A stretch of 30,009 nt of DNA from Candidatus Fredericiella danica. GTDB taxonomy: Bacteria; Chloroflexota; Anaerolineae; Caldilineales; Caldilineaceae. Below are positions 9,532-18,440 of the stretch, in pieces. Each line of letters opens with the position of its first letter. The stretch's first letter is position 1. The notes under the pieces are model-generated. The model was not told the origin of the DNA. It did not search any database and saw only the letters and a list, made by a program, of their open reading frames with translations. The position numbers and the translations under genes were made by a program. The DNA is taken from the NCBI GenBank assembly GCA_016713335.1, contig JADJPH010000074.1, forward strand, positions 1 through 30,009. The letters are read 5' to 3'.

Positions 9532-9602
9532 GTCTCGTGCGTCGCACCGGCCCAGGTGAAGAAGCCGACCGCGCACTTTGTGGCCGGTGCTTCGCACGAG
9601 AC
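9532..9602. repeat. Imperfect inverted repeat, 21-bp arms
   Basis: Arms at 9532-9552 and 9582-9602 are reverse complements at 19 of 21 positions, with a 29-bp loop. It lies just upstream of the MarR promoter. There is no T tract, so it is not a clear terminator; a repetitive palindromic element is as likely. Confidence 0.55.
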
Positions 9603-9627
9603 GGTGCCATGTCAGAACCACTACTAT

Positions 9628-9657
9628 GTCAGAGCCACGAACGTTAGCGAGTGGTTT
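9628..9657 (-). repeat. Copy of the interspersed 30-bp core repeat (inverted orientation)
   Basis: The stretch matches, with several substitutions, the reverse complement of the core repeated at 12201 and 12301 and in the 25153-25740 array. Confidence 0.55.
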
Positions 9658-9742
9658 CCGCAGGAAGGTTAGGCGCACCCGTCCCCGGACACGCTTTGGC
9701 GCCTGCGGGTCCGGCTTCGCGAAAGCAGCGTTACCGGTTGCT

Positions 9743-9820
9743 ATGCGCGGAGCCATCGATACGGGTGTACTGGTCAACGCCTTCATCAACCGGCGCGGTG
9801 CACTGGGCGCACTAGCGTAG
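9743..9820 (+). pseudogene. Remnant of a PIN-domain protein (N-terminal 25 codons)
   Basis: ATG 9743 opens a short frame, MRGAIDTGVLVNAFINRRGA and four more residues, ending at TAG 9818-9820. It resembles the start of PIN-domain RNase toxins, where an early Asp in a hydrophobic strand followed by NVLVSAL-like residues is typical. The rest of the domain is not found downstream in any frame I checked. It may therefore be a truncated toxin gene, or chance similarity over a short stretch. No antitoxin partner is evident. Confidence 0.35.
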
Positions 9821-9981
9821 CTTTTCGCTAGCCTCGCAGTACTGGGACCAATGCGATATAATCCTATCGACAGTGTCACGTTGAATGACACAGATTGTGA
9901 ACGGTTTGAAGGCGATCGAGCCGTTTACTTCATGGATGGTGACGCCATCCCGCCAGGTGACGGCGCCTCGTGGAAGTGACA

Positions 9982-10014
9982 CACCGGCGCGCACAACAAC
10001 TGTGCGCGCCGGTG
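9982..10014. terminator. Strong perfect hairpin, possible terminator
   Basis: Arms CACCGGCGCGCACA (9982-9995) and TGTGCGCGCCGGTG (10001-10014) are exact reverse complements around a 5-base loop, giving a very stable GC-rich stem. It starts 15 bases after a minus-strand stop at 10030. No T tract follows on either strand, so termination would not be of the classical intrinsic type. Confidence 0.45.
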
Positions 10015-10198
10015 CGCTGCAAAGCTGGATCAGTTGTTCAGATCGATGGTCTCATAGACGCGCAATGACGACCAGAGAATCCATTCGTCGGTGATCGAAC
10101 AGAGCCGATTGCGCCGATCAGATTGTTGCTTTGACACCTCCTTCAGCCAATCCAAACGCGATGGACAGGGGCCATGTCTTTAATGGCGTTCGCCCCAC

Positions 10199-10351
10199 AT
10201 GTCTACCCTACGTCAAAATTATCGCGCTTGCAACGATTGCGGTCAATGGGTTTTGCCTGGACGGGAGGAGGGGGATTCGTCAACAAAACGGACACGGTGC
10301 ACGAATCGCGGAGTGGAACCTTTGCCAGGCAATGTGAGTCTCCAAGTATAG
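10199..10351 (+). CDS. Small ORF, 50 residues, possible zinc-ribbon-like peptide
   Basis: The frame begins MSTLRQNYRACNDCGQWVLP and includes a CxxC pair plus a third Cys (TRCTNRG), loosely like a short zinc ribbon. There is no good ribosome binding site and the fourth ligand is missing, so it may not be a gene. Confidence 0.25.
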   Translation: MSTLRQNYRACNDCGQWVLPGREEGDSSTKRTRCTNRGVEPLPGNVSLQV

Positions 10352-10447
10352 GAATCGCGCAGTCTGTAGATCGATGATTTAGTACAAGTCCGCCGGTCGA
10401 ACTGCGCGCAACGACCTACCGCTCTCTAAACCCGAATGGAGCCTCTC

Positions 10448-12105
10448 ATGAAACTCCCAAGACCTGCCGCACTGCTGGTGTTGAGCGTCTGCTTGAGCCT
10501 GGCGTGGCTCGTGTTTGCACCGGAGCCCTTGCTGGCCCAGGCTGAGCCGGGCGGCGCCAATGGTGGGCGCAAACTCACCGGCAACCTGACCACAGGGATG
10601 AGTGGACGGACGTGGCGGATCAGCCCGGACGGCGAGCATGTCGTCTTCACGTCAGGCGCACAAGATCAGATCGGGCTGTACAGTGTACCCGTGGACGGTC
10701 GCTCTAAACCGGTGTTGCTTGGCGCGAACCTGACGGAAGCCTGGGCAGAGCGCTACACGATCTCGGCAGACGGCCAGTGGGTCTATTATCTTGCTTCGCC
10801 GGCCGGGAGCTCCGTGCTTATCAACGAGCTTGTCGTGGCGCCGGTCAGTGGGGGGATGACGACCACCCTCTTTGGGCCGGCGCCGTACATTGCGTATCAG
10901 TTGACACCCGATCAGACGCAGATCGTGGCTTCAGCGCACGTGACGGAGAGTAGCGACAGTGCCAACCTGTATGTGTTGCCGGTGCAAGATTGGGGCGTCG
11001 CCAGCATCACGGCTACGCAACTCGTGACCGGCATTGCGAACTATTTGGCGAACTTGACGCTCATTGCGCCGGATGGCGAAACCATCCTCTTTGCATCTTG
11101 GGATGGACCACCGATTAGCGAGCGTGCCACGCTGTACGCGGTGCCGACCGGAGGTGGCGCTGTCCGTACGCTAACCGATCATCTATCGCTGGCAATCTTT
11201 GCTGCGTCTCCCCAGTTTTCGCCGGACGGCGCGACCGTCGTCTATCCGGGTGATGCGTCCGGCACGTGCGCACTGTGTGCGGTGAAGGTGGCGACCGGGC
11301 AAACGGTGGAGCTCGTGCCGTACGCTGCCGGCTTCGGTATTGTGGATGCACCGCAGATAAGCCCCGACGGCGAGTACGTCGTGTTTCAAGCCTCTCCACC
11401 CACACAAAGCGTTGCGCTCGAGAACCTCTTCAGCGTGCCGTTGGCCGGCGGTGCAATCAACACCCTGGCGACGGTCCTGGAAGATGGGGGGCGGTCTATC
11501 CGGTTTTCTTTACGCCGGATAGCAAATCGGTGCTCTATCGCTTTGAGCGCAATTCGAACGGCGCTAATGTTCCGGTGACTGAACTGCGGATCACCGCCAT
11601 CGATCACGCAGATAGCCGCCTCATCGCTGTCCCCATGGGGCAGAATCAGGTGCTGGGCCGGCTGATCGAGACCGGTGACGGGATGGGCGTGCGGGTGGCG
11701 CTCTGGCAGCGGCTGGGGGACGGAAGCTACACCGTGGTGGCGTTGTATCGCGTGGGGTATGAGGATGGTGCAGTAGCGTTGTTCGGAGAATTTGGCCCTG
11801 GCGGCGACGGGCGTGGGGCGATCGATGACTATCACCTGCTACTCTCAGACGACGGTGCGTGGATTGGCTATCTGTACTATGACGGTTTGGCGCCTAATAC
11901 GAAGCTCTTCGTGCAGCCGGTGGTCGGGCGTGCGGCGCAACGCGTCGATGCTGCGGATGTAGCGTATGCGCGTGTGATTGGCTTTGCGATGGATCCGAAG
12001 AGCCGGTATGTGGTGTATAACGCCAATCAGGACGGGATGGGCAAGGATGCGCTGTACGTCAGTTACTTCCCGGATGATCTGAAGTTGCCTGTCATCCACA
12101 AGTAA
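10448..12105 (+). CDS. Secreted PD40/TolB-like beta-propeller protein (one frameshift)
   Basis: I choose ATG 10448 because GGAG lies seven bases upstream; ATG 10436 is in frame but lacks a site. A signal peptide (about residues 1-32, hydrophobic core then LAQA) indicates export. The rest is a chain of repeats of the type ISPDGEHVVF, LTPDQTQIVASA, FSPDGATVVYPG and ISPDGEYVVFQAS, the PD40 blades of TolB-like propellers. The G run at 11486-11491 has lost one base. Restoring it joins LATVLEDGG to AVYPVFFTPDSKSVLY and extends the protein to TAA 12103-12105, about 552 residues. It stands alone between repeat-rich intervals. The ligand is unknown; these propellers usually mediate protein contacts rather than catalysis. 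Confidence 0.8.
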
Positions 12106-12465
12106 CCGGCGCGGGGGTGAGCTTGGCCGTCCGTCAGAGCACTCCGTCAGAGCACCATCCCGTGAGGGTGGTGATCCCCCCGCTGCGTCACTCACACACC
12201 AACCGCTCGCTCACGTTCGCGGCTCTGATTGTCACGTGCACTCCGTCAGAGCACCATCCCGTCAGGTGGAAGTGATCCCCCGCTGCGTCCATCACGCACC
12301 AACCGCTCGCTCACGTTCGCGGCTCTGATTGTCACGTGCGGGCACTGCCGTCAGGAGCGCACTGGCTGTGCACGAGGCACCATCCCGTCTGGCGGCTGGT
12401 GAAATCCCGAGCTGGGCCCTGGTGCCCTCCGCTGTCCTATTGATCCTTTTCCTCCCATCCCGTGT
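12106..12465. other. Repeat-rich intergenic interval
   Basis: It separates converging genes (propeller on plus, dehydrogenase on minus). It contains two 100-bp tandem units and further degenerate copies of the same motifs up to about 12400. I see no gene and no clear intrinsic terminator. Confidence 0.6.
12141..12339. repeat. Two tandem copies of a 100-bp composite repeat
   Basis: Units 12141-12239 and 12240-12339 are nearly identical. Each contains the element AGAGCACCATCCCGT and, at exactly 100-bp offset (12201 and 12301), an identical 30-bp core ending GTTCGCGGCTCTGATT. Both elements recur elsewhere in the window: the first near 22264, 22429, 23160 and 23209, the second near 9628, 22314 and in the array at 25153. 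Confidence 0.8.
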
Positions 12466-13466
12466 TTAGCAAGGCCCAATGCCACGGTGGATCTTCCTCG
12501 CAGCTAACCGCTCGACGTCCAGCACATTCCGCAACGGTTCCTGGTTGAGGTAACGGCGCAGGTTGTCGCAGAAGAGATCGGTGATGCGCTGATTTTCTTT
12601 GTCGCTGGTGCTGGCGGAGTGGGGGCTCACCATCACCTGGGGCATGTCCCAGAATGGGCTATCGACCGGGAGGGGTTCCTTGGCAAAGACATCGAGCGCC
12701 GCACCGGCGAGTTTCCCAGAGACGAGCGCTTCGAGCAGGGCCGCTTCGTCGACGCTGGCGCCGCGGCCGATGTTGATAAAGAAGGCGCCCTCCTTCATGG
12801 CTGCGAAGGCGCTTTGACCAAAGAGTTGTTCAGTAGAGGGTGTGTGCGGCGCCACCATCACCACGACATCGGCGAGCGGCAGCATCGCTTCCAACTGGCT
12901 GGCCGGGAACATCCGATCGACCTGATCGACCGGTGTGTTCGACACCCGCGAACCGATGACCACCATCCCAAACGCTTTACATAATCTAGTGATCTGTGGG
13001 CGCGTTGGTCGGCCAGCAAGAGGGGCAGGTTGCGGTAGTGGTTGAGGATACTCATCACGCACCATTCGGCGAGCGGGATCGCATGGACGCCGCTGGCGGT
13101 GGTGAAAAGGGTGTTGGCCATGCTCTGATCGTAGCCGAGTGTCTTGACGAGCTGGCCTATGCCGGCGCTTGTAGCTTGCAGCCAACGCAGATTTGGCGCC
13201 AATTCGGGCAGTTCGGTGCGGCGGACGTAGTCAAAATCAAACTGGATGTCGGCGCTGCGCAGGTGTTCGCGCCACGCCTGCTCTTGCGCAGGCGTCAACT
13301 CTCGCGGGGCGCCGATGTGGTCGCAGAGATAGCGCGGGACGGGCAGCAGCTCGGGTTCGTAGATGACGTTGAGCCGGTCGTCGACCGCGCGGATCTGGGC
13401 GATGTATTCGGGTTCCAGGTAACTCGCGATCAGGACGTTGAGTGGTGTTGGGTGGGTGGTGGGCAT
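12466..13466 (-). pseudogene. D-isomer-specific 2-hydroxyacid dehydrogenase with internal deletion and frameshift
   Basis: Two frames make up one gene starting at ATG 13466. The first half (to about 12990) is the substrate-binding N-terminal domain. The second begins RLCKAFGMVVIGSR and carries the catalytic Arg (NIGRGASVDEA), Glu (FAKEPLPV) and His (VSPHSAST) regions in order. About 30 residues that normally lie between RAHR and ARLCKAFG are absent, and these hold the GxGxxG NAD-binding loop. Even with the frame repaired the product could not bind NAD in the usual way. This is a genuine deletion or an assembly collapse. It lies downstream of the dipeptide-type permeases as the last gene of the operon and would act on a 2-keto or 2-hydroxy acid. 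Confidence 0.75.
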
Positions 13467-13476
13467 GGTGTGGTGT

Positions 13477-13526
13477 GGGTTGGGTTGGTTGGGTTGGGTT
13501 GGACGGGTTGGACTGGGTTGGACGGG
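13477..13526. repeat. GGGTT-type tandem repeat, G-quadruplex-prone
   Basis: The spacer between the DppC-like gene and the dehydrogenase is built of GGGTT/GGTTGG units with ACGGG variants. It contains at least four closely spaced GGG runs on the plus strand (CCC in the transcript direction). Confidence 0.7.
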
Positions 13527-14453
13527 TTAGTTGCTGCTGACGGTTGGGTCCAGGCCGTCGTGAAGACCTTCGCCCAGAAAGTTGATGCACAGCACGGTAA
13601 TCAGAATCGCCAACCCTGGGAAGATTGTGAGCCAGGGCTTGGAAGCCATCGTCGCCTGTGAGTCCTGCAGCATATTGCCCCAGGTGGGGGTTGGCGGCGA
13701 AATGCCAAGCCCCAAGAAGCTAAGCGATGATTCGACGATAATGGCTGCACCGACGCCAAGCGTGGCGCCCACCAGGATCGGCCCCATGACATTGGGAATG
13801 ATGTGGCGGAAGATGATGGTATGGTTGCGGCAGCCAATACTGCGGGCGCCCAGCACAAAGTCCTGCCGTTTGGTCGAGTGGACGGAGGCGCGCACGATCC
13901 GGGCTGTGCTCATCCAACTCAGAATGCCAATCACGACGATGATGACCACCACCGACGCCTTGGTATACGAACTGATGATGATCAGCAGCGGCAGGGTTGG
14001 GATGGCGATGATCACCTCGGTGAAGCGCATGGATGCATTGTCGACGATGCCCCCGTAGAAGCCGGCGATGGCCCCGATCAGTGCACCGATGATTGTACTA
14101 AAGAGCGCGGCACAGATACCCACCGTCAAGGAAATGCGCCCCCCGTAGAGGAGCCGCGTGAACTGATCGCGGCCAAGGTCATCTGTGCCCATCAAGTGCG
14201 CCGGCGACGGCGGTTGGCGGGTGTTGCGGAGGTCGATTTCGTCAAACGAATAGGGTGCGATCCACGGCGCGCCAAAGCACAGGATTGCCAGGATAATCAG
14301 CACGATCCCGGAGACGACCGCAGCGCGGTGGCGCTTGAATTTCGTCCAGACGATCTGCGTCTGGGTGCGTGGTGGCCGCAATTGTACAGCCGTCGCGTTC
14401 CCTGCCGGGTTCGGCGCAGGTGACGCCGACGCCGGCGATGTCACATCTGTCAT
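13527..14453 (-). CDS. Dipeptide/oligopeptide-type ABC transporter permease (DppC/OppC family)
   Basis: This intact 308-residue protein has a Pro/Ala-rich cytoplasmic N-terminus followed by the family N-terminal domain (FKRHRAAVVSGIVLIILAIL, then the conserved HLMGTDDLGRDQFTRLLYGGR segment). Five further membrane helices follow. The ATPase-contacting loop reads GARSIGCRNHTIIFRHIIPN. It is encoded 30 bases after the DppB-like gene, and the two would form the membrane channel fed by the solute-binding lipoprotein upstream. No ATPase subunit lies in the window, so it must be supplied from elsewhere. Confidence 0.92.
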   Translation of the reverse strand: MTDVTSPASASPAPNPAGNATAVQLRPPRTQTQIVWTKFKRHRAAVVSGIVLIILAILCFGAPWIAPYSFDEIDLRNTRQPPSPAHLMGTDDLGRDQFTRLLYGGRISLTVGICAALFSTIIGALIGAIAGFYGGIVDNASMRFTEVIIAIPTLPLLIIISSYTKASVVVIIVVIGILSWMSTARIVRASVHSTKRQDFVLGARSIGCRNHTIIFRHIIPNVMGPILVGATLGVGAAIIVESSLSFLGLGISPPTPTWGNMLQDSQATMASKPWLTIFPGLAILITVLCINFLGEGLHDGLDPTVSSN

Positions 14454-14483
14454 TCGACGCCAGTTTCCATCTTGATCTTATGC

Positions 14484-15437
14484 TCAGTCATAGCTGACCC
14501 GCGGGTCCAGCCACGCATTGATGATGTCGGCAAAGAGATTAAAGACCACCACCATGATGGACCCCATCATGATGATGCCCATCAACAGCGGGTAGTCACG
14601 GTCGTACATCGCCTGGATAAAAAGGCGTCCTATGCCGGGCCAGGCAAAAATTGTCTCGGTAATGACCGCACCGGAAAAGAGACCGGCAACATCCAGCGCA
14701 ATGATGGTGACGACGGGGATGGCGGCGTTTTTCAGCCCATGCACCAACATCACCCGGCGCTCGTGCAGGCCTTTGGCGCGCGCGGTGCGGACGTAATCGC
14801 TGTTGATCACACCCAGAAAACTGCTGCGCATATAGCGTGACCAGCCGGCAATGTAGAGCAGCGACAGCACGGTTGCCGGCATGATCAGGTGCTTCAGTTG
14901 GTCAATGAAACCGGTGTTGCCAACCGTTTCGCGGCCCGACGAGGGGAGCCACCCCAACTGGACGGCGAAGACCAATTGCAGGATCAGCCCGAACCAGAAG
15001 ACCGGCATGGCGATCCCCAGGAACGAGAGCCCGGTGCCTGCATAGTCGAGCGGGCTGTACTTGTGGATGGCACTATAGACGCCGAGCGGCAATGCGATCG
15101 TTGCCGCCAGCAGGTAGGCCGCCAGCATCAACTCGATCGTTGCCGGTAGCCGTTCGGCGATCACCTGGAGCACCGGCTGCGCGGACTTGTAGCTGTAGCC
15201 CAGGTCGCCACTGAGCGCCGTGGTGAGCCAGCGGAAATACTGCACGTAAATGGGCTGGTCCAACCCCAGCCGTGTGCGGTAGGCTTCGAGGATTTCCGGG
15301 CTCACGAAGCGACCGGTCGCCAGCAAGGTGGTTTCTGGCCCGCCGGGTGCGGCCTGAATCACGATGAAGATGACAATCGAGATCCCGATAAAGAGGGGGA
15401 TCATCTGGAGCACACGGCGAATGATGTAACGACCCAC
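14484..15437 (-). CDS. Dipeptide/oligopeptide-type ABC transporter permease (DppB/OppB family)
   Basis: This intact 317-residue protein has the family start (RRVLQMIPLFIGISIVIFIV), the PGGPE segment, the LGLDQPIYVQYFRW motif and six membrane helices. The ATPase-docking loop is TARAKGLHERRVMLVHGLKN. Initiation is at GTG 15437, with GAGG eight bases upstream. A 48-bp palindrome lies between it and the upstream binding-protein gene and could tune relative expression. It pairs with the following DppC-like permease. Confidence 0.92.
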   Translation of the reverse strand: MGRYIIRRVLQMIPLFIGISIVIFIVIQAAPGGPETTLLATGRFVSPEILEAYRTRLGLDQPIYVQYFRWLTTALSGDLGYSYKSAQPVLQVIAERLPATIELMLAAYLLAATIALPLGVYSAIHKYSPLDYAGTGLSFLGIAMPVFWFGLILQLVFAVQLGWLPSSGRETVGNTGFIDQLKHLIMPATVLSLLYIAGWSRYMRSSFLGVINSDYVRTARAKGLHERRVMLVHGLKNAAIPVVTIIALDVAGLFSGAVITETIFAWPGIGRLFIQAMYDRDYPLLMGIIMMGSIMVVVFNLFADIINAWLDPRVSYD

Positions 15438-15457
15438 GGTATTGGCCTCGAGAATTA

Positions 15458-15505
15458 CGAATTACGAATTACGAATTGCGATCGCAATTCGTCATTCGTA
15501 ATTCG
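15458..15505. repeat. 48-bp near-perfect palindrome between binding-protein and permease genes
   Basis: Arms 15458-15481 and 15482-15505 are reverse complements with one mismatch and no spacer, built of repeated ACGAATT units around a central GCGATCGC. In RNA this would be a long hairpin directly after the solute-binding gene. Such a structure can protect the upstream mRNA or attenuate downstream transcription. Confidence 0.75.
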
Positions 15506-15519
15506 CCACTATGCCCTAC

Positions 15520-17179
15520 TCAGTTGCCCAAATCCCACTCATACGAGTTCCAGAAACTGCCAAGGTTGGTCCCGCTGCCCTTGAAGCCCTGGAAGTTTTC
15601 GCGCATGACGTAGGGGAGGGAATTGTAATAGATCGGTAGTTCGCGCCCTTCTTCGGCCAGGATGGTCTGCACCTTGTCCATGAGCGGTTTGCGATCCTTG
15701 AAATCGAAGGTCGCATCGGACGCTTCCATGGCCGCATCCAGTTCAGGATTGCAGAAGCCGGTGAAGTTGTTCGAGCCTTCGCAGGCATAGAGCCCGGTCA
15801 GGCTTGGGTCGGCCGGGATGATCCAGCCACCGATGATGGCTTCCCACTCCTTGGAGAGCCACTTTTCGAGCCAGGCGGCGCTTTCGAGGTCCTCGAACGT
15901 CACCTCGACGCCGACTTCCTTGAGCATTGCCTGGATGGCCTGCGCCACTGCGGTGCGCTCGGGCCGGCTGCTGCGATTCATGATCGTGAACGACAGCTTC
16001 TCGCCATCTTTCTCACGAATGCCGTCGGCGCCAACTGCCCAGCCCGCTTCGTCCAGCATCTGTGCGGCTTTGGCAGGGTCATACTCATACGCCGGCACAT
16101 CCGGGTTGTGGTATGGGCTGGTGGGGCTGATGCCGGAGTTGGCCAACTGCACGGTCCCCTCCATCAGGCCATCCACGATCGCCTGGCGATCAATGGCGTG
16201 AAAGAGCGCCTTCCGTACATTTGGATCACTGAAGAGCGTCTTCGCACGCTCGTTGAAGAGGTTGGTTTCAAAGATCACCCAACGATTTGACGGCACCGAA
16301 ACGACCTTATAGCCCGCAAGGTCTTGCACTTCCTTGACCTGGTTCGGGAGAATCTGTCCGATGTCGAACTCGCCCGCCTTCAAGCCGTTGAGGCGCGTGT
16401 TCGGGTCTGGGATAAAGCTGAAGACAATCTCGTCCAACTTGGGGAAGTCGGCGCCGCGCCAGTAATCGGGGTTCTTGACGACCCGCACATACTCGCCCGG
16501 CTTCCATTCCGCGAACTTGAAGGGACCCGTGCCCAACGGGCTGCGGTTGTAGGCGTCGTAGGTCAGGATGTCCTGGCCCTCGAGCATGTGCTTGGGCAGG
16601 ATCGTATCAAACAAGGTGGCATAGTTGCCGGCGGGCTTATCCCAGACAAAGACGACCGTCTTGTCATCAGGCATCTGGCACTCTGTGATACCCAGGTAGT
16701 CTGTCTGGTTGTAGACTGCCTGACCGGCCTCACTCTGGATGAAGTCGAGCGTGAAGCAGACATCGGCGCTCGTGAACGGTTCGCCGTCGTGCCATTTCAC
16801 GCCTTCCTGTAAGTTCCAGGTCATCTCGATCGTGCCATCATCCTTTTGGACAATCCCGCCATTCTCAAGCGTCGGAACTTCCTTGGCCAGCACCGGGATG
16901 TAGGTGTTCTGGTCGTTGCTCATGATGAGACCTTCGACCATCGTAATCTCGATGTCCGTGAGGGTCTGGCTGGTCAGCGCATTCAGGGTGTCGATCTCCA
17001 GCGTCATACGCAACGCGGAGGATTTTGGGGGCGCCTTCCGCCGCAGGTGCGGCTGCCTGATCGCCGGCTGCCGCATCCGCACCGGTGGTCGGTGCAGCGG
17101 CGGGCGCTGCGCAGGCACTCACTAGCAGCGCCACCAGCGCAAGCAATGAAAACAGCGCAATCCACTTTTTGTCCTTCAT
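15520..17179 (-). CDS. Family-5 solute-binding lipoprotein of a peptide-type ABC transporter (one frameshift)
   Basis: The start is ATG 17179 with AAGGAG nine bases upstream. The product begins with a lipoprotein signal (KWIALFSLLALVALLVSAC, lipobox Cys) and an Ala/Thr-rich linker. It then shows the extracellular solute-binding family 5 fold: LEIDTLNALTSQTLTDIEI, GIVQKDDGTIEMTWNLQEGV, WHDGEPFTSADVCFTLDF, NRSPLGTGPFKF and DPNVRKALFHAIDRQAIVDG. An extra T near 17006 shifts the frame between KILRVA and MTLEIDTLNA; without it the protein is about 552 residues. It would capture peptides or similar solutes outside the membrane and pass them to the DppB/DppC pair encoded next. Confidence 0.9.
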
Positions 17180-17273
17180 CTCTGTGGTCTCCTTGGTAAC
17201 TGACAGTGATCGCAAAAGGCAAGCAAGGGTTCAAACGGGCACGCAAGTATTCGTGTCAAAGGCGCCTCCTGAC

Positions 17274-18440
17274 TTAGAACATGGCAACGGTATCCAGCGA
17301 ATGCATCCGTCCGTAGAGGAACTGCAGAAATTCGGCACGGCGCGCAGGTGGGACTGCGTGGTACGGAGGGGTCAGCACCGCTTGCCCCCACCAATACGAC
17401 CAGATCAGCACTGCGCGTGCCGGCGCCGCGATAAAACGCATCCGATTGTCGACCCAACCGGCGCCACCCACCAGACTATGCGCCTGGAGCCAGACCCGCA
17501 CCTGCGCTTCCGGCTCACCGAGTGCATGCAGACGCCAAGCGGCGCCCGCGCCGATCGCGGACCGGTAGCGTGACAGCACGTGCTGCACGCGATCATCGTC
17601 GCCCTCGAACCAGTCGAGGAGAAAGATGCCGTTGTCGGCAATCCCCTCGAAGGGGCTGGAACTGGCGGTGTTGACGACCGAGAGCAGCCCGTCGGCCGGC
17701 GCCAACCCGTCGGCGTACCAGACCTCGCGCAGTTTGAACTGAACATAATGCCCAGGATAGCATTCGTGCAGGGCCAGGTGCTTGAGTCCCGGCCGGGTCA
17801 GCACCGGATCGGTATTGAGCTCGACTTTGCGTTCCAGATAGTTGCAGCGGGCGTTGAATGCCACCCCGCTCACGGCGGCGACCTGCATGCCATCGCTCTT
17901 GGGCGCCGGAATGGGCAGCACGGCGTTGGTGCGATCCCACGCCTCGGAAAAGAGCGCTGCGAGGACTCCGGCCACCTGGTCCGGTGGGACCCGCACTTTA
18001 TCTTCCCAGGCTGCGCATTGGGCGGCGAGATCCCCGCGATACCCCATCCGTGCCAGCAGCGCATGCAGCTCCGCGGCCAGTGTGTCGAGCGTTGCGTCGT
18101 CGACGGGGGCGGCTGGAACGTGCAGAAAATTCTGTAACTGCTCAGGAAAGGGCAGCCCGCTGGTGCGCCACTGCATGAAAGCGAGCGTCGAGGTTGCCAG
18201 TTGGTGGTAATAGCGCCGGCGATCCGGCTCCGGCAGGGCGGCAGCCGCCAGGTCGAGTTCATGCCATGCCGCCATTGCGGTGGCATAGTCAGGGTATGGC
18301 GCGGGCGTCAGCGCGTCGCCGGACATATTCAGCACGACCAGGCCGTCCTCATCGCCGCTCTCGCGCCGGTACAGGGCGTCGACCCCCAGCAATGCCTGCG
18401 CGACGTTCATGCCGTGCATCAGGGTGGCGTCACTCAGCAT
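17274..18440 (-). CDS. DUF885 protein, putative metallopeptidase with HECYPGH motif
   Basis: This 388-residue protein is read from ATG 18440, which has GAGGAGG six bases upstream and overlaps the preceding gene by 11 bases. It carries HECYPGH (225-231), the HExxxGH-type zinc motif of the DUF885 family, and a later acidic candidate ligand in SPFEGIADNG (Glu265). No signal peptide is visible, so it should be cytoplasmic. Several DUF885 relatives are treated as carboxypeptidase-like zinc enzymes, but specificity is unknown. Its place between a second DUF885 gene and a peptide-type transporter suggests hydrolysis of the imported compound. Confidence 0.8.
   Translation of the reverse strand: MLSDATLMHGMNVAQALLGVDALYRRESGDEDGLVVLNMSGDALTPAPYPDYATAMAAWHELDLAAAALPEPDRRRYYHQLATSTLAFMQWRTSGLPFPEQLQNFLHVPAAPVDDATLDTLAAELHALLARMGYRGDLAAQCAAWEDKVRVPPDQVAGVLAALFSEAWDRTNAVLPIPAPKSDGMQVAAVSGVAFNARCNYLERKVELNTDPVLTRPGLKHLALHECYPGHYVQFKLREVWYADGLAPADGLLSVVNTASSSPFEGIADNGIFLLDWFEGDDDRVQHVLSRYRSAIGAGAAWRLHALGEPEAQVRVWLQAHSLVGGAGWVDNRMRFIAAPARAVLIWSYWWGQAVLTPPYHAVPPARRAEFLQFLYGRMHSLDTVAMF

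Larger units (their letters stand above)
9821..10447. other. Mostly non-coding interval with hairpins and small ORF fragments
   Basis: No convincing full gene is visible. The interval holds a perfect 14-bp-arm hairpin (9982-10014), a short minus-strand frame ending at TGA 10032-10030 (TDEWILWSSLRVYETIDLNN at its end) that lies just before that hairpin, and a small plus-strand frame at 10199. The mix suggests decayed genes. No strong promoter for the gene at 10448 was found. Confidence 0.4.

Noticed and set aside
13237..13590. Minus-strand Pro/Arg-rich frame across the GGGTT tract
   Set aside because: It overlaps real genes in other frames and derives from the repeat.
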